64,000 nt of DNA from Lentilitoribacter sp. Alg239-R112 (lineage in GTDB: Bacteria > Pseudomonadota > Alphaproteobacteria > Rhizobiales > Rhizobiaceae): the NCBI RefSeq assembly GCF_900537175.1, contig NZ_LS999833.1, positions 62,001 through 126,000 on the forward strand. The letters run 5' to 3'. A model generated the notes under the pieces. That model saw nothing but the letters and a program-made list of their open reading frames with translations, was not told the origin of the DNA and did no database searches. The translations under genes were made by a program, and so were the position numbers. Position 1 is the first letter of the stretch. Each line of letters starts with the position of its first letter. Of this stretch, positions 9,131 through 17,322 are shown in pieces.

Positions 9131-9681
9131 CGGACAGATCAATCTACCAAACAAAACTAGGTGCAACATTCGACCAATTGCCAGCTATTTTACAAAATTT
9201 CCATTCGCTGGATGGCCCAAAGCACTGGCGCGGAAAAGCCTCTATCTCTGGCGGACAAGGTATAATAGCAAGGTCTGTACGCTGGCTCTTCGGTTTCCCT
9301 GCCCCGACTGATGAAGTTCAAGTCGATGTAAAAATCGTAAATGGAGCAAAATCCGGCGTTAGCTTTGAACGTTGGCAGCGAGTATTCGGCAATAAATCTT
9401 TCCACTCTGTTCTTTCACATGAGAAAAACGATGGCTTCATCGAACGCTTTGGTATTTTAGGGTTTGAGATAGGCTTAGATGTTCATGATCAAGGGATCAT
9501 TATGCCAGTGATTGGTTGGAAGATTGGTCCAATTCCCCTGCCACTATGTTTGGCACCCAAATCAGAAACCCTCGAGTTCCAAGATAATCAGGGTCGCTTT
9601 CGTTTTGATGTAAAGGTGAGTCTACCGATCATCGGTCTTTTGATGCATTATCAAGGTTGGTTGGAGCCTGAGGCTGAATAG
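9127..9681 (+). CDS. DUF4166 domain protein
   Basis: A 184-residue protein covering the DUF4166 domain almost end to end: LGATFDQLPAILQNFH at the N-terminus, HWRGKASISGGQG, and SGVSFERWQRVFGNKSF in the middle. DUF4166 is sometimes fused to saccharopine-dehydrogenase-like proteins, which fits the ATGA overlap with the upstream gene. No catalytic role is known and no signal peptide or membrane helix stands out beyond one mildly hydrophobic stretch. It ends three bases before the stop of the convergent amidohydrolase gene, leaving no room for a separate terminator. Confidence 0.85.
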   Translation: MTDRSIYQTKLGATFDQLPAILQNFHSLDGPKHWRGKASISGGQGIIARSVRWLFGFPAPTDEVQVDVKIVNGAKSGVSFERWQRVFGNKSFHSVLSHEKNDGFIERFGILGFEIGLDVHDQGIIMPVIGWKIGPIPLPLCLAPKSETLEFQDNQGRFRFDVKVSLPIIGLLMHYQGWLEPEAE

Positions 9682-9684
9682 CTG

Positions 9685-10836
9685 CTAGCCGCAAAGCTCA
9701 TCTGCGATACTAACAAACATTTTCATACCCGTTTCAATCAGCTCTTCAGGAAAATCATAATCGGAATTGTGTAATTGCGGTTGTGTTTGCCCAGCACCCA
9801 GAACGAACATTGCAGTTTTAGCGACCAAACTGAAATTACCAAAATCTTCAGACCAGCGAAATGGCTCTTGAAGCTCATCAAGCGCAAGATTGCAGTTTTT
9901 GGCAGCCTTTTTAATATAATTAGTTGCTTCAGGATCATTCTGGCAGGATAGAAATTTCTCACGATGATTGAGTGTCACCCCTAGGCCGTTTCGTCGCGCC
10001 ACTTGCTTTACCAGCTCCTGCATATGATGCATCAATTTTTGCTGCGCAGCATTCGTAGAGCTCCGCAATGTTGCCTTGATCCGTGCATCAGCTGGCGTTA
10101 CGCCAAATGCTTTGCCGCCCATTCTGGTACTGATCAATGTACAAAGTGCGGTTCGATGATCATAACCAAGTTCTTGCGGCACATTGGGAAGTTTGGCGAG
10201 AATTTCGGCCACGGCACTGGCTGGACTTATACCATCTTCAGGGTGTGACGCATGAGAGGTTTTGCCAACAAGATTCACGATCAAGCCTTCGGATGCAAAG
10301 TTAAACGGTCCAGATTTCACACCAATTTCATGAAGAGGTCGACCCGGCAAATTATGCAACGCAAATGCATAATCTGGCTTGATGAGGCTAAATTTTGGAT
10401 CATTTATTATCGCGCTCGCACCAGCGCCATTTTCTTCGGCGGGCTGAAACAGCAAGATTATTCGCCCCTTCCGAGGTGGGTTTTCTGCAAAATGGCGTGC
10501 CAAACCGCAGATAATCGACATATGCCCGTCATGGCCACATAAATGTGCTTTGCCATCTTCCTTAGAGCGCCATTTAGGCTGACCAACCTCAAAAATAGGC
10601 AATGCATCCAACTCACACCGAAAAAGCACAGATGGCCCTTCTGTCTCGCTGTCAAAAATCGCTGCAATGCCATGCCCACCAATCTGATCGATAATCTGGC
10701 TTGGTGAACAGGTCTCTAACCACGCTTTGATCCGGTTGGCGGTATTTTCCTCTTCGCCAGAAAGCTCCGGATACTGATGCAGCTCACGCCGCAACGCAAT
10801 GAGTTCGTCCAACACATTTAGTTCTATGACTGACAT
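9685..10836 (-). CDS. M20-family amidohydrolase (peptidase M20D type)
   Basis: A 383-residue metal-dependent amidohydrolase related to hippurate hydrolase and IAA-amino-acid hydrolases. Seen: LHQYPELSGEE near residues 20-30, HLCGHDGHMSII around 97-108 with metal-binding Cys and His, LLFQPAEENGAGA with the catalytic Glu pair, ALHNLPGRP, and a late LHNSDYDFPE with the C-terminal metal histidine. It would cleave an acyl or amide bond on an N-acyl amino acid in the cytoplasm; the substrate is not predictable. The ATG at 10836 opens MSVIELNVLDE. It probably forms its own transcription unit. Confidence 0.9.
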   Translation of the reverse strand: MSVIELNVLDELIALRRELHQYPELSGEEENTANRIKAWLETCSPSQIIDQIGGHGIAAIFDSETEGPSVLFRCELDALPIFEVGQPKWRSKEDGKAHLCGHDGHMSIICGLARHFAENPPRKGRIILLFQPAEENGAGASAIINDPKFSLIKPDYAFALHNLPGRPLHEIGVKSGPFNFASEGLIVNLVGKTSHASHPEDGISPASAVAEILAKLPNVPQELGYDHRTALCTLISTRMGGKAFGVTPADARIKATLRSSTNAAQQKLMHHMQELVKQVARRNGLGVTLNHREKFLSCQNDPEATNYIKKAAKNCNLALDELQEPFRWSEDFGNFSLVAKTAMFVLGAGQTQPQLHNSDYDFPEELIETGMKMFVSIADELCG

Positions 10837-10868
10837 AATTTATCCGATAATGATCTGCGTACAGGAAG

Positions 10869-11603
10869 CTATTGAGTGACTTTTATTCGACACAGCATAA
10901 TATTATCCCGAACAAGGTCCGAACTCCAGATAAGTTTAGCCTCACTGCGCCACTTAACCGCATCATATCCATCCTTTGGTCGAACACTCTGTTCGGCATG
11001 CTCGATCGCGTTTTCCCAACGACTGTCATCAAAATCCGGGTCGGTCCAATTTTCAGGTATTTGAGATGTGACTTGTGCGCATGAACCAGAATTTGCCACA
11101 GGATTAGCTTCGCTGGCGCAAGATGTATCAATCGGCGCTGTTTGAACCACATAACATTTCACACTGGAATTCGAAGCAGCAATCAATTTTCGGTTAGCTG
11201 AATTTGTGAATTGGAATATCGCCCCACCATCACCCATTTGCTGTCGGTTTGTGCCGATATATTCCAGCCCTGTCTCGTTTTGAGCATAATCGCGAAATTC
11301 AATTGCAAATGTCATGGGGTAATCGGCTTTAAAATTAAAGCGTTCCGCATTAAACGAGCGTTCTGTTGTGATTGGCACGCTGTCTTCGGTCAAATATTGA
11401 CCATTTACATAAAGGCTGAACCAGTTATCGACCCATACCTCGCCCAAAACATCTATAGCGCCCGTGGTCGCTGCAATCCGCACTGAAGATTGCTCTGATG
11501 TCGTCAATACAGATGTTGATGTTGCATCGCACCCTGCCAAAACGGATAACACTGTTAGTGGCAAGAGGATTGTTTTTAATTTCATTTTCTGTGACACAAA
11601 CAT
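10869..11603 (-). CDS. Predicted lipoprotein of unknown function
   Basis: A protein of up to 244 residues with a lipoprotein signal peptide: hydrophobic ILLPLTVLSV then the lipobox LAGC, so it should be lipidated on Cys near residue 24 and membrane-anchored in the periplasm. The mature part has the look of a beta-sandwich ligand-binding domain: VDNWFSLYVNGQYL early and NWTDPDFDDSRWENA later resemble galactose-binding-like folds. I cannot name a family. The start is uncertain: the ATG at 11603 directly follows a run of seven G on the coding strand, GTG at 11597 would sit better behind it, and ATG at 11585 also works. Confidence 0.7.
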   Translation of the reverse strand: MFVSQKMKLKTILLPLTVLSVLAGCDATSTSVLTTSEQSSVRIAATTGAIDVLGEVWVDNWFSLYVNGQYLTEDSVPITTERSFNAERFNFKADYPMTFAIEFRDYAQNETGLEYIGTNRQQMGDGGAIFQFTNSANRKLIAASNSSVKCYVVQTAPIDTSCASEANPVANSGSCAQVTSQIPENWTDPDFDDSRWENAIEHAEQSVRPKDGYDAVKWRSEAKLIWSSDLVRDNIMLCRIKVTQ

Positions 11604-11669
11604 ACCCCCCCGAATATGAATCGTTCAATCTATGCGTAATGATAGCATTTTATCGTCCAGATTTAAATC

Positions 11670-12062
11670 TTAGTAGAATGTAATGGCAAACACAGATGGC
11701 ACCACAGATGCCATACCCACAATAAAAAAGACCGCCGCAGATACGATTGTTGGTATATGTGCACTCTGAGATGCGTTTTGTCGGCATAACGCATTCCAAC
11801 GGCGAGCTCGCTTAAAATCAAGTGCCCAGATCGCCCGACGGTATCTTTTACCTAACCATGATGAAAGCGGAGAGGTTTCGGCTTTAAACGCATTTATCGC
11901 TGATGAAATGCCTGATAGTCCAAGCGCAATGGCAATGAGAATAAGCGCAGGACCAAAGCCATAAAGCTGATGATGCAGCACCATGAGTCCCAGAAGTAGC
12001 AGCGCAAATGCAAATGGCATGACGAAGATAGCAAAAGATAATGCAAAGATTTTTTGAACCAT
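11670..12062 (-). CDS. Hypothetical membrane protein
   Basis: An unrecognised protein of about 130 residues with two N-terminal helices (about residues 5-27 and 34-54), a basic cytoplasmic segment (WLGKRYRRAIWALDFKRARR) and one C-terminal helix (VSAAVFFIVGMASVVPSVFAI). A GTG at 12071 would add three residues, but the ATG at 12062 sits behind GGGGTGAG at good spacing. That ribosome-binding site lies in the 3' arm of a 14-bp hairpin (12068-12098), which could hold translation down. Same direction as the lipoprotein gene, 66 bases upstream of it. Confidence 0.65.
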   Translation of the reverse strand: MVQKIFALSFAIFVMPFAFALLLLGLMVLHHQLYGFGPALILIAIALGLSGISSAINAFKAETSPLSSWLGKRYRRAIWALDFKRARRWNALCRQNASQSAHIPTIVSAAVFFIVGMASVVPSVFAITFY

Positions 12063-12067
12063 GATAC

Positions 12068-12098
12068 TCACCCCAATTCAAAACTTGAATTGGGGTGA
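12068..12098 (-). promoter_or_regulatory. Hairpin sequestering a ribosome-binding site
   Basis: TCACCCCAATTCAA (12068-12081) and TTGAATTGGGGTGA (12085-12098) are perfectly complementary with a 3-base loop. In the minus-strand transcript the second arm contains GGGGTGA, the apparent ribosome-binding site of the membrane-protein gene starting at 12062. There is no T-run, so it is not an ordinary terminator. Confidence 0.55.
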
Positions 12099-12185
12099 AC
12101 ATAAATCAGAAGCCATAATTTACACTAAATCGGCTCCGTAAAATTTAACCAAATCAGTAAACCACTTCTTGATTTTAAAAACCAG

Positions 12186-12953
12186 CTAAAGCTGTTGCCC
12201 GCCGGACACTTCCAAGCGCTGCGCTGTCATCCACTGGTTATCGCCAGTTAGAAGACTACTGACCATACCGCCAATATCATCTGGCATACCCACCCGCCCC
12301 TTGGCCGTTGTTGAGATCACAAAATCATTTACAATTGGGTCATCACGCACCATACCGCCTCCAAAATCAGTTTCAATGGCTCCTGGGGCAACTGTATTTA
12401 CCGATATATTGCGCGGGCCAAGCTCCTGAGCCAAATAGCGAGTAAAGACTTCAATTGCTCCTTTCATAGATGCATAGGCAGCCAACCCGATCATAGAAAA
12501 CCGTGTAAGGCCAGTCGAGATATTGACGATTTGCCCACCATCCTCAATTGTCGGTAATAGGCGCTGAGTTAGAAAAAATACACCTTTAAAATGTATGTTC
12601 ATCAGCTGATCAAATTCAGCCTCTTGGGTGTTTTCGATGGTATTATGAATACCTATTCCTGCATTATTGACGAGGTAATCCAACGTTTTTCGACCCCACT
12701 CGTTGTTCAAGGTCTCACTTAAACTCTCAATAAAATGGTCGAACTGAGCCAATTCACCAGTATCAAGCTGTAAGGATTGTGCCTTACCACCATTAGCACG
12801 AATTTCAGCGACAACCTCCTCCGCTAATTCACCGCTAGAATGATATGTGATAACTACACCCACGCCCTTCTGAGCTAAATGCAGCGCTATACTCTTGCCT
12901 AATCCACGGCTAGCGCCCGTAATCAATGCAATTTTGTTTTCATCCTTGGTCAT
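12186..12953 (-). CDS. SDR-family oxidoreductase
   Basis: A 255-residue classical SDR: cofactor motif TGASRGLG at residues 13-20, NNAGIG near 92-97, catalytic YASMK (with the preceding serine in NISTGL), and the APGAIETDFGGG segment. The C-terminal QWMTAQRLEVSGGQQL ends in the usual SGGQ-like motif of SDRs. NAD(P)-dependent; the substrate is unknown. It is divergent from the AraC regulator at 13113, an arrangement in which the regulator commonly controls the oxidoreductase, and two direct repeats lie between them. Confidence 0.9.
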   Translation of the reverse strand: MTKDENKIALITGASRGLGKSIALHLAQKGVGVVITYHSSGELAEEVVAEIRANGGKAQSLQLDTGELAQFDHFIESLSETLNNEWGRKTLDYLVNNAGIGIHNTIENTQEAEFDQLMNIHFKGVFFLTQRLLPTIEDGGQIVNISTGLTRFSMIGLAAYASMKGAIEVFTRYLAQELGPRNISVNTVAPGAIETDFGGGMVRDDPIVNDFVISTTAKGRVGMPDDIGGMVSSLLTGDNQWMTAQRLEVSGGQQL

Positions 12954-13010
12954 AACATTATTCCTTTATCTATGTTCAATGACCCAATTTAGTGTTCATA
13001 AATAAGAACT

Positions 13011-13048
13011 ACCTGCCCTATACTCCATATAACCTGCCTATTTCTCCA
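13011..13048. promoter_or_regulatory. Direct-repeat operator candidate for the AraC regulator
   Basis: ACCTGCC-N5-CTCCA occurs twice, at 13011-13027 and 13032-13048, in the same orientation and 21 bp apart (two helical turns). AraC-family dimers typically bind such direct repeats. The site lies between the divergent SDR gene and the AraC gene. Confidence 0.5.
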
Positions 13049-13112
13049 GATATCTAAAATCTGTCTTGAGGCGTCGAAATCATAGAGTTATAGCTATTTG
13101 GCAGGAGTAATA

Positions 13113-14006
13113 ATGATGATCGATACCCAATTCATAGCAAGTGTGGACAAATACATCAGCAATCATGGTAACAATAGCTCAACCAATTTCAATGAGCCAT
13201 TACGCCTTTTTGCCATGAAATACACTGAGCCAACTGCATTTGAAGCGACAGTATACGAACCCGTAACTTGCATGATCCTACAGGGCGCAAAAGAAGCCGT
13301 CTTCGATGGCAAGACATGCAGGTCTGAGGCGGGACAGTCCTTTATTGTCTCTCATAATTTGCCCATCATCTCTCGCATTACAAAAGCCAGCGAGCAAGAA
13401 CCATACCTGGCCTTGGTTGTACCTATTGATTTATCCATTCTGCTCAGCCTCCATGGTCAAATCATTGGCCATGGAGTTTCAACCTCTGAAGTGACCTCGC
13501 TTGGCATGCAAAAAGCTGATGATGATTTTATCGATGCTATGCGCCGCTACTTTATGCTCTCGCAAGATGAGACTGAGGCAAATGTTATGGGTCCACTTAT
13601 CCTAAAGGAACTACATTTTAGACTTTTACGAGCCAGACATGGTGGCATGTTGCGCCAGCTTCTGAACCGCGATAGTCACGCAAGCCGTATATCAAAGGCA
13701 ATTGCTGAAATTAAAAAGAGTTTCAAAACTCAAATTGCCATCAATGACCTTGCTAATATCGCCGGTATGAGCGCCTCATCATTTCATGAGCATTTTAAAT
13801 CCATCACCGCAACGTCACCACTGCAATACCAAAAGGAATTACGATTAATGGAAGCACGGCGGCTTATTGCTCAAGGTGATATTTCAATTTCATCAGCTGC
13901 GTTTGAAGTAGGCTATGAAAGCCCGACACAATTCACTAGAGAGTATACTCGTAAATTCGGCGCGTCTCCTCGCAATGATTTAGGTCGCATTGTAATCATG
14001 GTATAA
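13113..14006 (+). CDS. AraC-family transcriptional regulator
   Basis: A protein of about 297 residues with an N-terminal AraC_N-type sensing domain (residues about 20-170; YEPVTCMILQGAKEAVFDG is typical) and a C-terminal double helix-turn-helix of about 100 residues: AINDLANIAGMSASSFHEHF forms the first, and DISISSAAFEVGYESPTQF the second, with the conserved GYESPTQFTREYTRKFG end. GCAGGAG at 13101-13107 supports the ATG at 13113 (or 13116); a TTG at 13098 is less likely. It is divergent from an SDR gene that it probably regulates. Confidence 0.9.
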   Translation: MMIDTQFIASVDKYISNHGNNSSTNFNEPLRLFAMKYTEPTAFEATVYEPVTCMILQGAKEAVFDGKTCRSEAGQSFIVSHNLPIISRITKASEQEPYLALVVPIDLSILLSLHGQIIGHGVSTSEVTSLGMQKADDDFIDAMRRYFMLSQDETEANVMGPLILKELHFRLLRARHGGMLRQLLNRDSHASRISKAIAEIKKSFKTQIAINDLANIAGMSASSFHEHFKSITATSPLQYQKELRLMEARRLIAQGDISISSAAFEVGYESPTQFTREYTRKFGASPRNDLGRIVIMV

Positions 14007-14042
14007 GGCAACACTTTCCAAATTTAGGAGTTAGATAATTCG

Positions 14043-14279
14043 ATGGATAAAAACCGTCTTGTCACAATATTTGAAGTTTCGGGCTCTGCTTTAGCCATGG
14101 CCTACGCGCTTCTCATCGCATCCAATACTGGTAACGAAATTTTGGGTTTCAGCCTATTGCTCATATCCGCATTATTATTTGCCGGATGGGGGTATATTGA
14201 TAAGCGCTGGGCCTTTTTCGCTCTACAGTTCTTCTATGCTGCCTCGGCAATTATTGGGCTTTTCAGGTGGTGGAGTTAA
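14043..14279 (+). CDS. Small membrane protein (CBU_0592-like)
   Basis: A 78-residue protein that is almost entirely hydrophobic, with three likely helices (about residues 8-28, 32-48 and 54-74). The composition and the GWGYIDKRWAFFALQ pattern suggest the small CBU_0592-like membrane family, though I hold this loosely. It follows the AraC gene by 36 bases, behind TTAGGAG, and may be in the same transcript. Its stop overlaps the stop region of the convergent threonine ammonia-lyase gene by four bases. Confidence 0.7.
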   Translation: MDKNRLVTIFEVSGSALAMAYALLIASNTGNEILGFSLLLISALLFAGWGYIDKRWAFFALQFFYAASAIIGLFRWWS

Positions 14280-15526
14280 ACCAGAATTTCCGCCAACATG
14301 TCATTATCAGTGATATCTTGAAACGAAAAACCGTTATCGTTCAAACGCGCAAAGAGTTCCGGAAACCCTTCCGGATTTTTTGTTTCCAAACCAATCAGTA
14401 CGGCACCAAAATTTCGGGCTGATTTCTTGAGATATTCAAAACGGGCAATATCATCATCAGGACCCAGCAGGCTCAGAAAGTCTTTCAATGCGCCCGGACG
14501 TTGTGGTAATCGCAAAATCAGATATTTTTTCCGCCCCTCATAACGCATCGCGCGTTCTTTGACATCTGGCAGACGTTCAAAATCAAAATTACCACCGGAC
14601 GTGATGCAGATGATTGTCTTACCCCTGATTTCATCTTTAAGATCCTTCAACGCGTCAATCGTGAGCGCGCCTGCTGGCTCAAGCACAATACCCTCAATAT
14701 TCAGCATCTCAACCATTGTCGTGCAGAGACGCCGTTCGTCAACACCAATCACATGATCAGGGTCTACATGTTTTAACGCCTCATAATTTCGGTCACCAAT
14801 ACGAGCCACCGCAGCGCCATCTACGAAATTATCGACGTAATCGAGCGTAACAATGCTACCTGCGCAAAGGGTGGAAAACAGGCTACGCCCCCCTGAAGGT
14901 TCTGCAAAGCGGAATGCAACGTCATTGTCGCCCTCGCCCATAAACTTGACCAAACCTGCTGATAATCCACCGCCACCCACAGGTACGATCAGCATATCTG
15001 GTTCTAATTGCGCCAACTGCTCCATAATTTCGGCAATAACAGTAGCCTGCCCTTCAATTACATCATCTGCATCATAAGGAGGCAAAAACTGAGCACCTTC
15101 GTGCTCGCAAAATTCTTGTGCTGCGTGGAGTGTGTCGTCAAAATAATCTCCCACGAGTTTAATCTCGACCTGGTCACCACCAAAGATCGAGGTTTTATTG
15201 ATTTTCTGCTCAGGCGTTGTAACGGGCATGAATATAACGCCGCGAACACCAAAATGCTTACATGCAAATGCTACGCCTTGCGCATGATTACCCGCAGAGG
15301 CACACACAAATGTTGACAGATCGGGATTAGCCGCAAGCGCCTTACGCATGGCATTAAAAGCACCCCGAATTTTATAAGATCTTACAGGGCTTAAATCTTC
15401 TCGCTTGAGATAAATATCAGCATCATACATTTTTGAAAGATGCTCGTTCTTCTGCAATGGCGTGGGAGCAAACAGCACACGAAGTTCTTTGTTCGCCATT
15501 TCCACATTAGATCTAAAGCCTGACAT
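14276..15526 (-). CDS. ilvA: Threonine ammonia-lyase, biosynthetic
   Basis: IlvA deaminates threonine to 2-oxobutanoate, the first committed step to isoleucine. Seen: the PLP lysine in SPVRSYKIRGAFNAM (Lys52), ASAGNHAQGVAFA near 98-110, the phosphate-cup loop PVGGGGLSAG near 182, and ITSGGNFD near 318. At 416 residues it is the shorter form, with one C-terminal ACT-like regulatory region (LPQRPGALKDFLSLLG onward, about 340-416), as in many alphaproteobacteria, rather than the two-ACT E. coli form. Feedback control by isoleucine is likely from the family. It is a stand-alone gene. Confidence 0.92.
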   Translation of the reverse strand: MSGFRSNVEMANKELRVLFAPTPLQKNEHLSKMYDADIYLKREDLSPVRSYKIRGAFNAMRKALAANPDLSTFVCASAGNHAQGVAFACKHFGVRGVIFMPVTTPEQKINKTSIFGGDQVEIKLVGDYFDDTLHAAQEFCEHEGAQFLPPYDADDVIEGQATVIAEIMEQLAQLEPDMLIVPVGGGGLSAGLVKFMGEGDNDVAFRFAEPSGGRSLFSTLCAGSIVTLDYVDNFVDGAAVARIGDRNYEALKHVDPDHVIGVDERRLCTTMVEMLNIEGIVLEPAGALTIDALKDLKDEIRGKTIICITSGGNFDFERLPDVKERAMRYEGRKKYLILRLPQRPGALKDFLSLLGPDDDIARFEYLKKSARNFGAVLIGLETKNPEGFPELFARLNDNGFSFQDITDNDMLAEILV

Positions 15527-15657
15527 TTTACATACCTTTTATTGCCATCCGCTTTGTATAACTGCTTCAAATGCTTGGCAAGATAAATGAAGTTGGCACA
15601 ATTGATTGACCGCACCATTTATACTCGCATATTGTCTATTATAAATTGGGGCCATAC

Positions 15658-17073
15658 ATGCAAAAGCAAATCAATCTTATTGTTAAGGCGAGCATCTTTG
15701 CTGCGCTATTGACCGCACCGCTATTATTCAACGTCGATTCTGCTCAAGCAAAACTAAAAATCTGCAATGAAACGAATGAAACCAGAGATGTTGCCATTGG
15801 TTATAAAACCGGTGAAGGCTGGGTATCAGAGGGTTGGTGGGGCATTATCAAGGGTGACTGTACCACGGTGATCAAAGATGATCTGACAAGCAGATTTTAT
15901 TATTACCGGGCCAAACATAGAGGCGGAGATTTTGACGGTGAGCGATATAATTTCTGCACCGATTCCAAAGCTTTCACAATTATAGGTGACAAGGATTGCA
16001 AAAAACGCGGATATAAGGTTGAAGATTTTCGCCAACTCAAATTAGCAAAAGGCACGACAGGTTTTACCCTTACTTTAGATAATACGACAATCTACTCAGC
16101 CAGCAAGGAAGTTGCCAAAAATACCGAACCGGGAACAACACCGGAACCAGAGGTGAAAACCTCTCCCGAACCAGCAGCTCAAAACGTTGGTCCCGGCGCT
16201 CCTTCTGGAACCCATGGCGAACCCTATTCCATCCGCGCAGTGCTCAAAGGCTGCGATCGGGTTGACGGGTTGCTCTGGTGTACATTTATGGCTGACGGTT
16301 GGTCCTATGTTGTTAAGGACGATGGTAAGAGCCACTCCCACATTCTGCAAGAAATCGATGCCTTACCTCTTAACGGCACGTATGACCTTTCAGGCGATAT
16401 GATTTTTTACTCTGGCAAATCAGCCGACATTACCATCCGCGAGTATGCACCTGCGCAATCCAGTTCAAATACAAAATCAAATAGTGCTGCGCCTGGCACT
16501 TACGGTGAGACCTATGATGAGATTGCGATCTTTAAAGGATGTGACAGAATTGATGGTCTTCTATCTTGTAATTTTGAAGCCAATGGTGGGCGCTATATCA
16601 TCTTTGACGATGGCAAAACCAATGAAACGCTCCTTAATCAAGTGGATGGGCTTTCTATCAATTCCCGTTATCGAATTCTGGGAGACGTCCATAATTATGG
16701 CGACATTACCTTTGAGGTTACGCTTCGCGAGTATCAAGATATGGGAGATAATGCAGACCAACTCAGAATGAATAGGCTTGTTGGTCTATGGCGATCAATG
16801 GATGATCCATCATCAACAATACGATTTTTCGATGACTATAAAAAATTCGATTACTACAATGGCGACCTATCCTCAGAAGGTGCAGTGAGCTTCACCACGA
16901 CATGCAATGATTCAAGCGTTAGAGAAACGGGCACATCATTCTTACAAATCCAGGATGGGCCGGAGGATTATTACTGTTACGAGGTTATTGAAAACACAGA
17001 AGACAAATTAGTATTGATGTATTTACCACGTGGAAACTTCCTCGAATATGAGAAAGATTTAGGCCTGAATTAA
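15658..17073 (+). CDS. Secreted DUF1036 protein with a duplicated domain
   Basis: About 471 residues. A signal peptide (hydrophobic core SIFAALLTAPLLFNV, cleavage after AQA) is followed by a DUF1036 domain (mature start KLKICNET; GWWGIIKGDC and YYYRAKHRGGDF are typical), a proline/glutamate linker, then two tandem copies of an unnamed domain of about 75 residues: GCDRVDGLLWCTF...DDGK...TIREY (window 16228-16446) and GCDRIDGLLSCNF...DDGK...TLREY (16516-16734). A C-terminal domain begins with LVGLWRSMDDPSSTIRFF. The ATG at 15658 gives the cleanest signal peptide; TTG at 15646 is possible. Probably periplasmic; function unknown. Confidence 0.8.
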   Translation: MQKQINLIVKASIFAALLTAPLLFNVDSAQAKLKICNETNETRDVAIGYKTGEGWVSEGWWGIIKGDCTTVIKDDLTSRFYYYRAKHRGGDFDGERYNFCTDSKAFTIIGDKDCKKRGYKVEDFRQLKLAKGTTGFTLTLDNTTIYSASKEVAKNTEPGTTPEPEVKTSPEPAAQNVGPGAPSGTHGEPYSIRAVLKGCDRVDGLLWCTFMADGWSYVVKDDGKSHSHILQEIDALPLNGTYDLSGDMIFYSGKSADITIREYAPAQSSSNTKSNSAAPGTYGETYDEIAIFKGCDRIDGLLSCNFEANGGRYIIFDDGKTNETLLNQVDGLSINSRYRILGDVHNYGDITFEVTLREYQDMGDNADQLRMNRLVGLWRSMDDPSSTIRFFDDYKKFDYYNGDLSSEGAVSFTTTCNDSSVRETGTSFLQIQDGPEDYYCYEVIENTEDKLVLMYLPRGNFLEYEKDLGLN

Positions 17074-17136
17074 GCGGGAACCTGTTCTGTAACCAATGTG
17101 GGCAAAGCAAATGAAAACAAGCAAACTGGAATTTGA

Positions 17137-17322
17137 ATGCTTCCGACTTTTAGAACGAGCAGACTGCTTATTCGACCACGCTCAATAAAGGACTTGGAAC
17201 CATGTCTGGCCATGGATCGAGATCCGTTGGTCAGGCAATACGTGCCAGTACCACAGTCTAAGAAAAGCGCAAATTCAACAATCAAGTTCTTAGTACCGAA
17301 TTTCGCCGGTGACTGGATTTAG
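17137..17322 (+). pseudogene. 5' remnant of a GNAT acetyltransferase gene
   Basis: The first about 38 codons read like the N-terminus of a GNAT acetyltransferase: LPTFRTSRLLIRPRSIKD then LAMDRDPLVRQYVP. The frame then departs from the family and stops at 17322, about a third of normal length, without the acetyl-CoA-binding motif. Its 3' end overlaps the end of the convergent LprI-like gene. I see no ribosome-binding site. The most economical reading is a truncated gene remnant. Confidence 0.5.
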
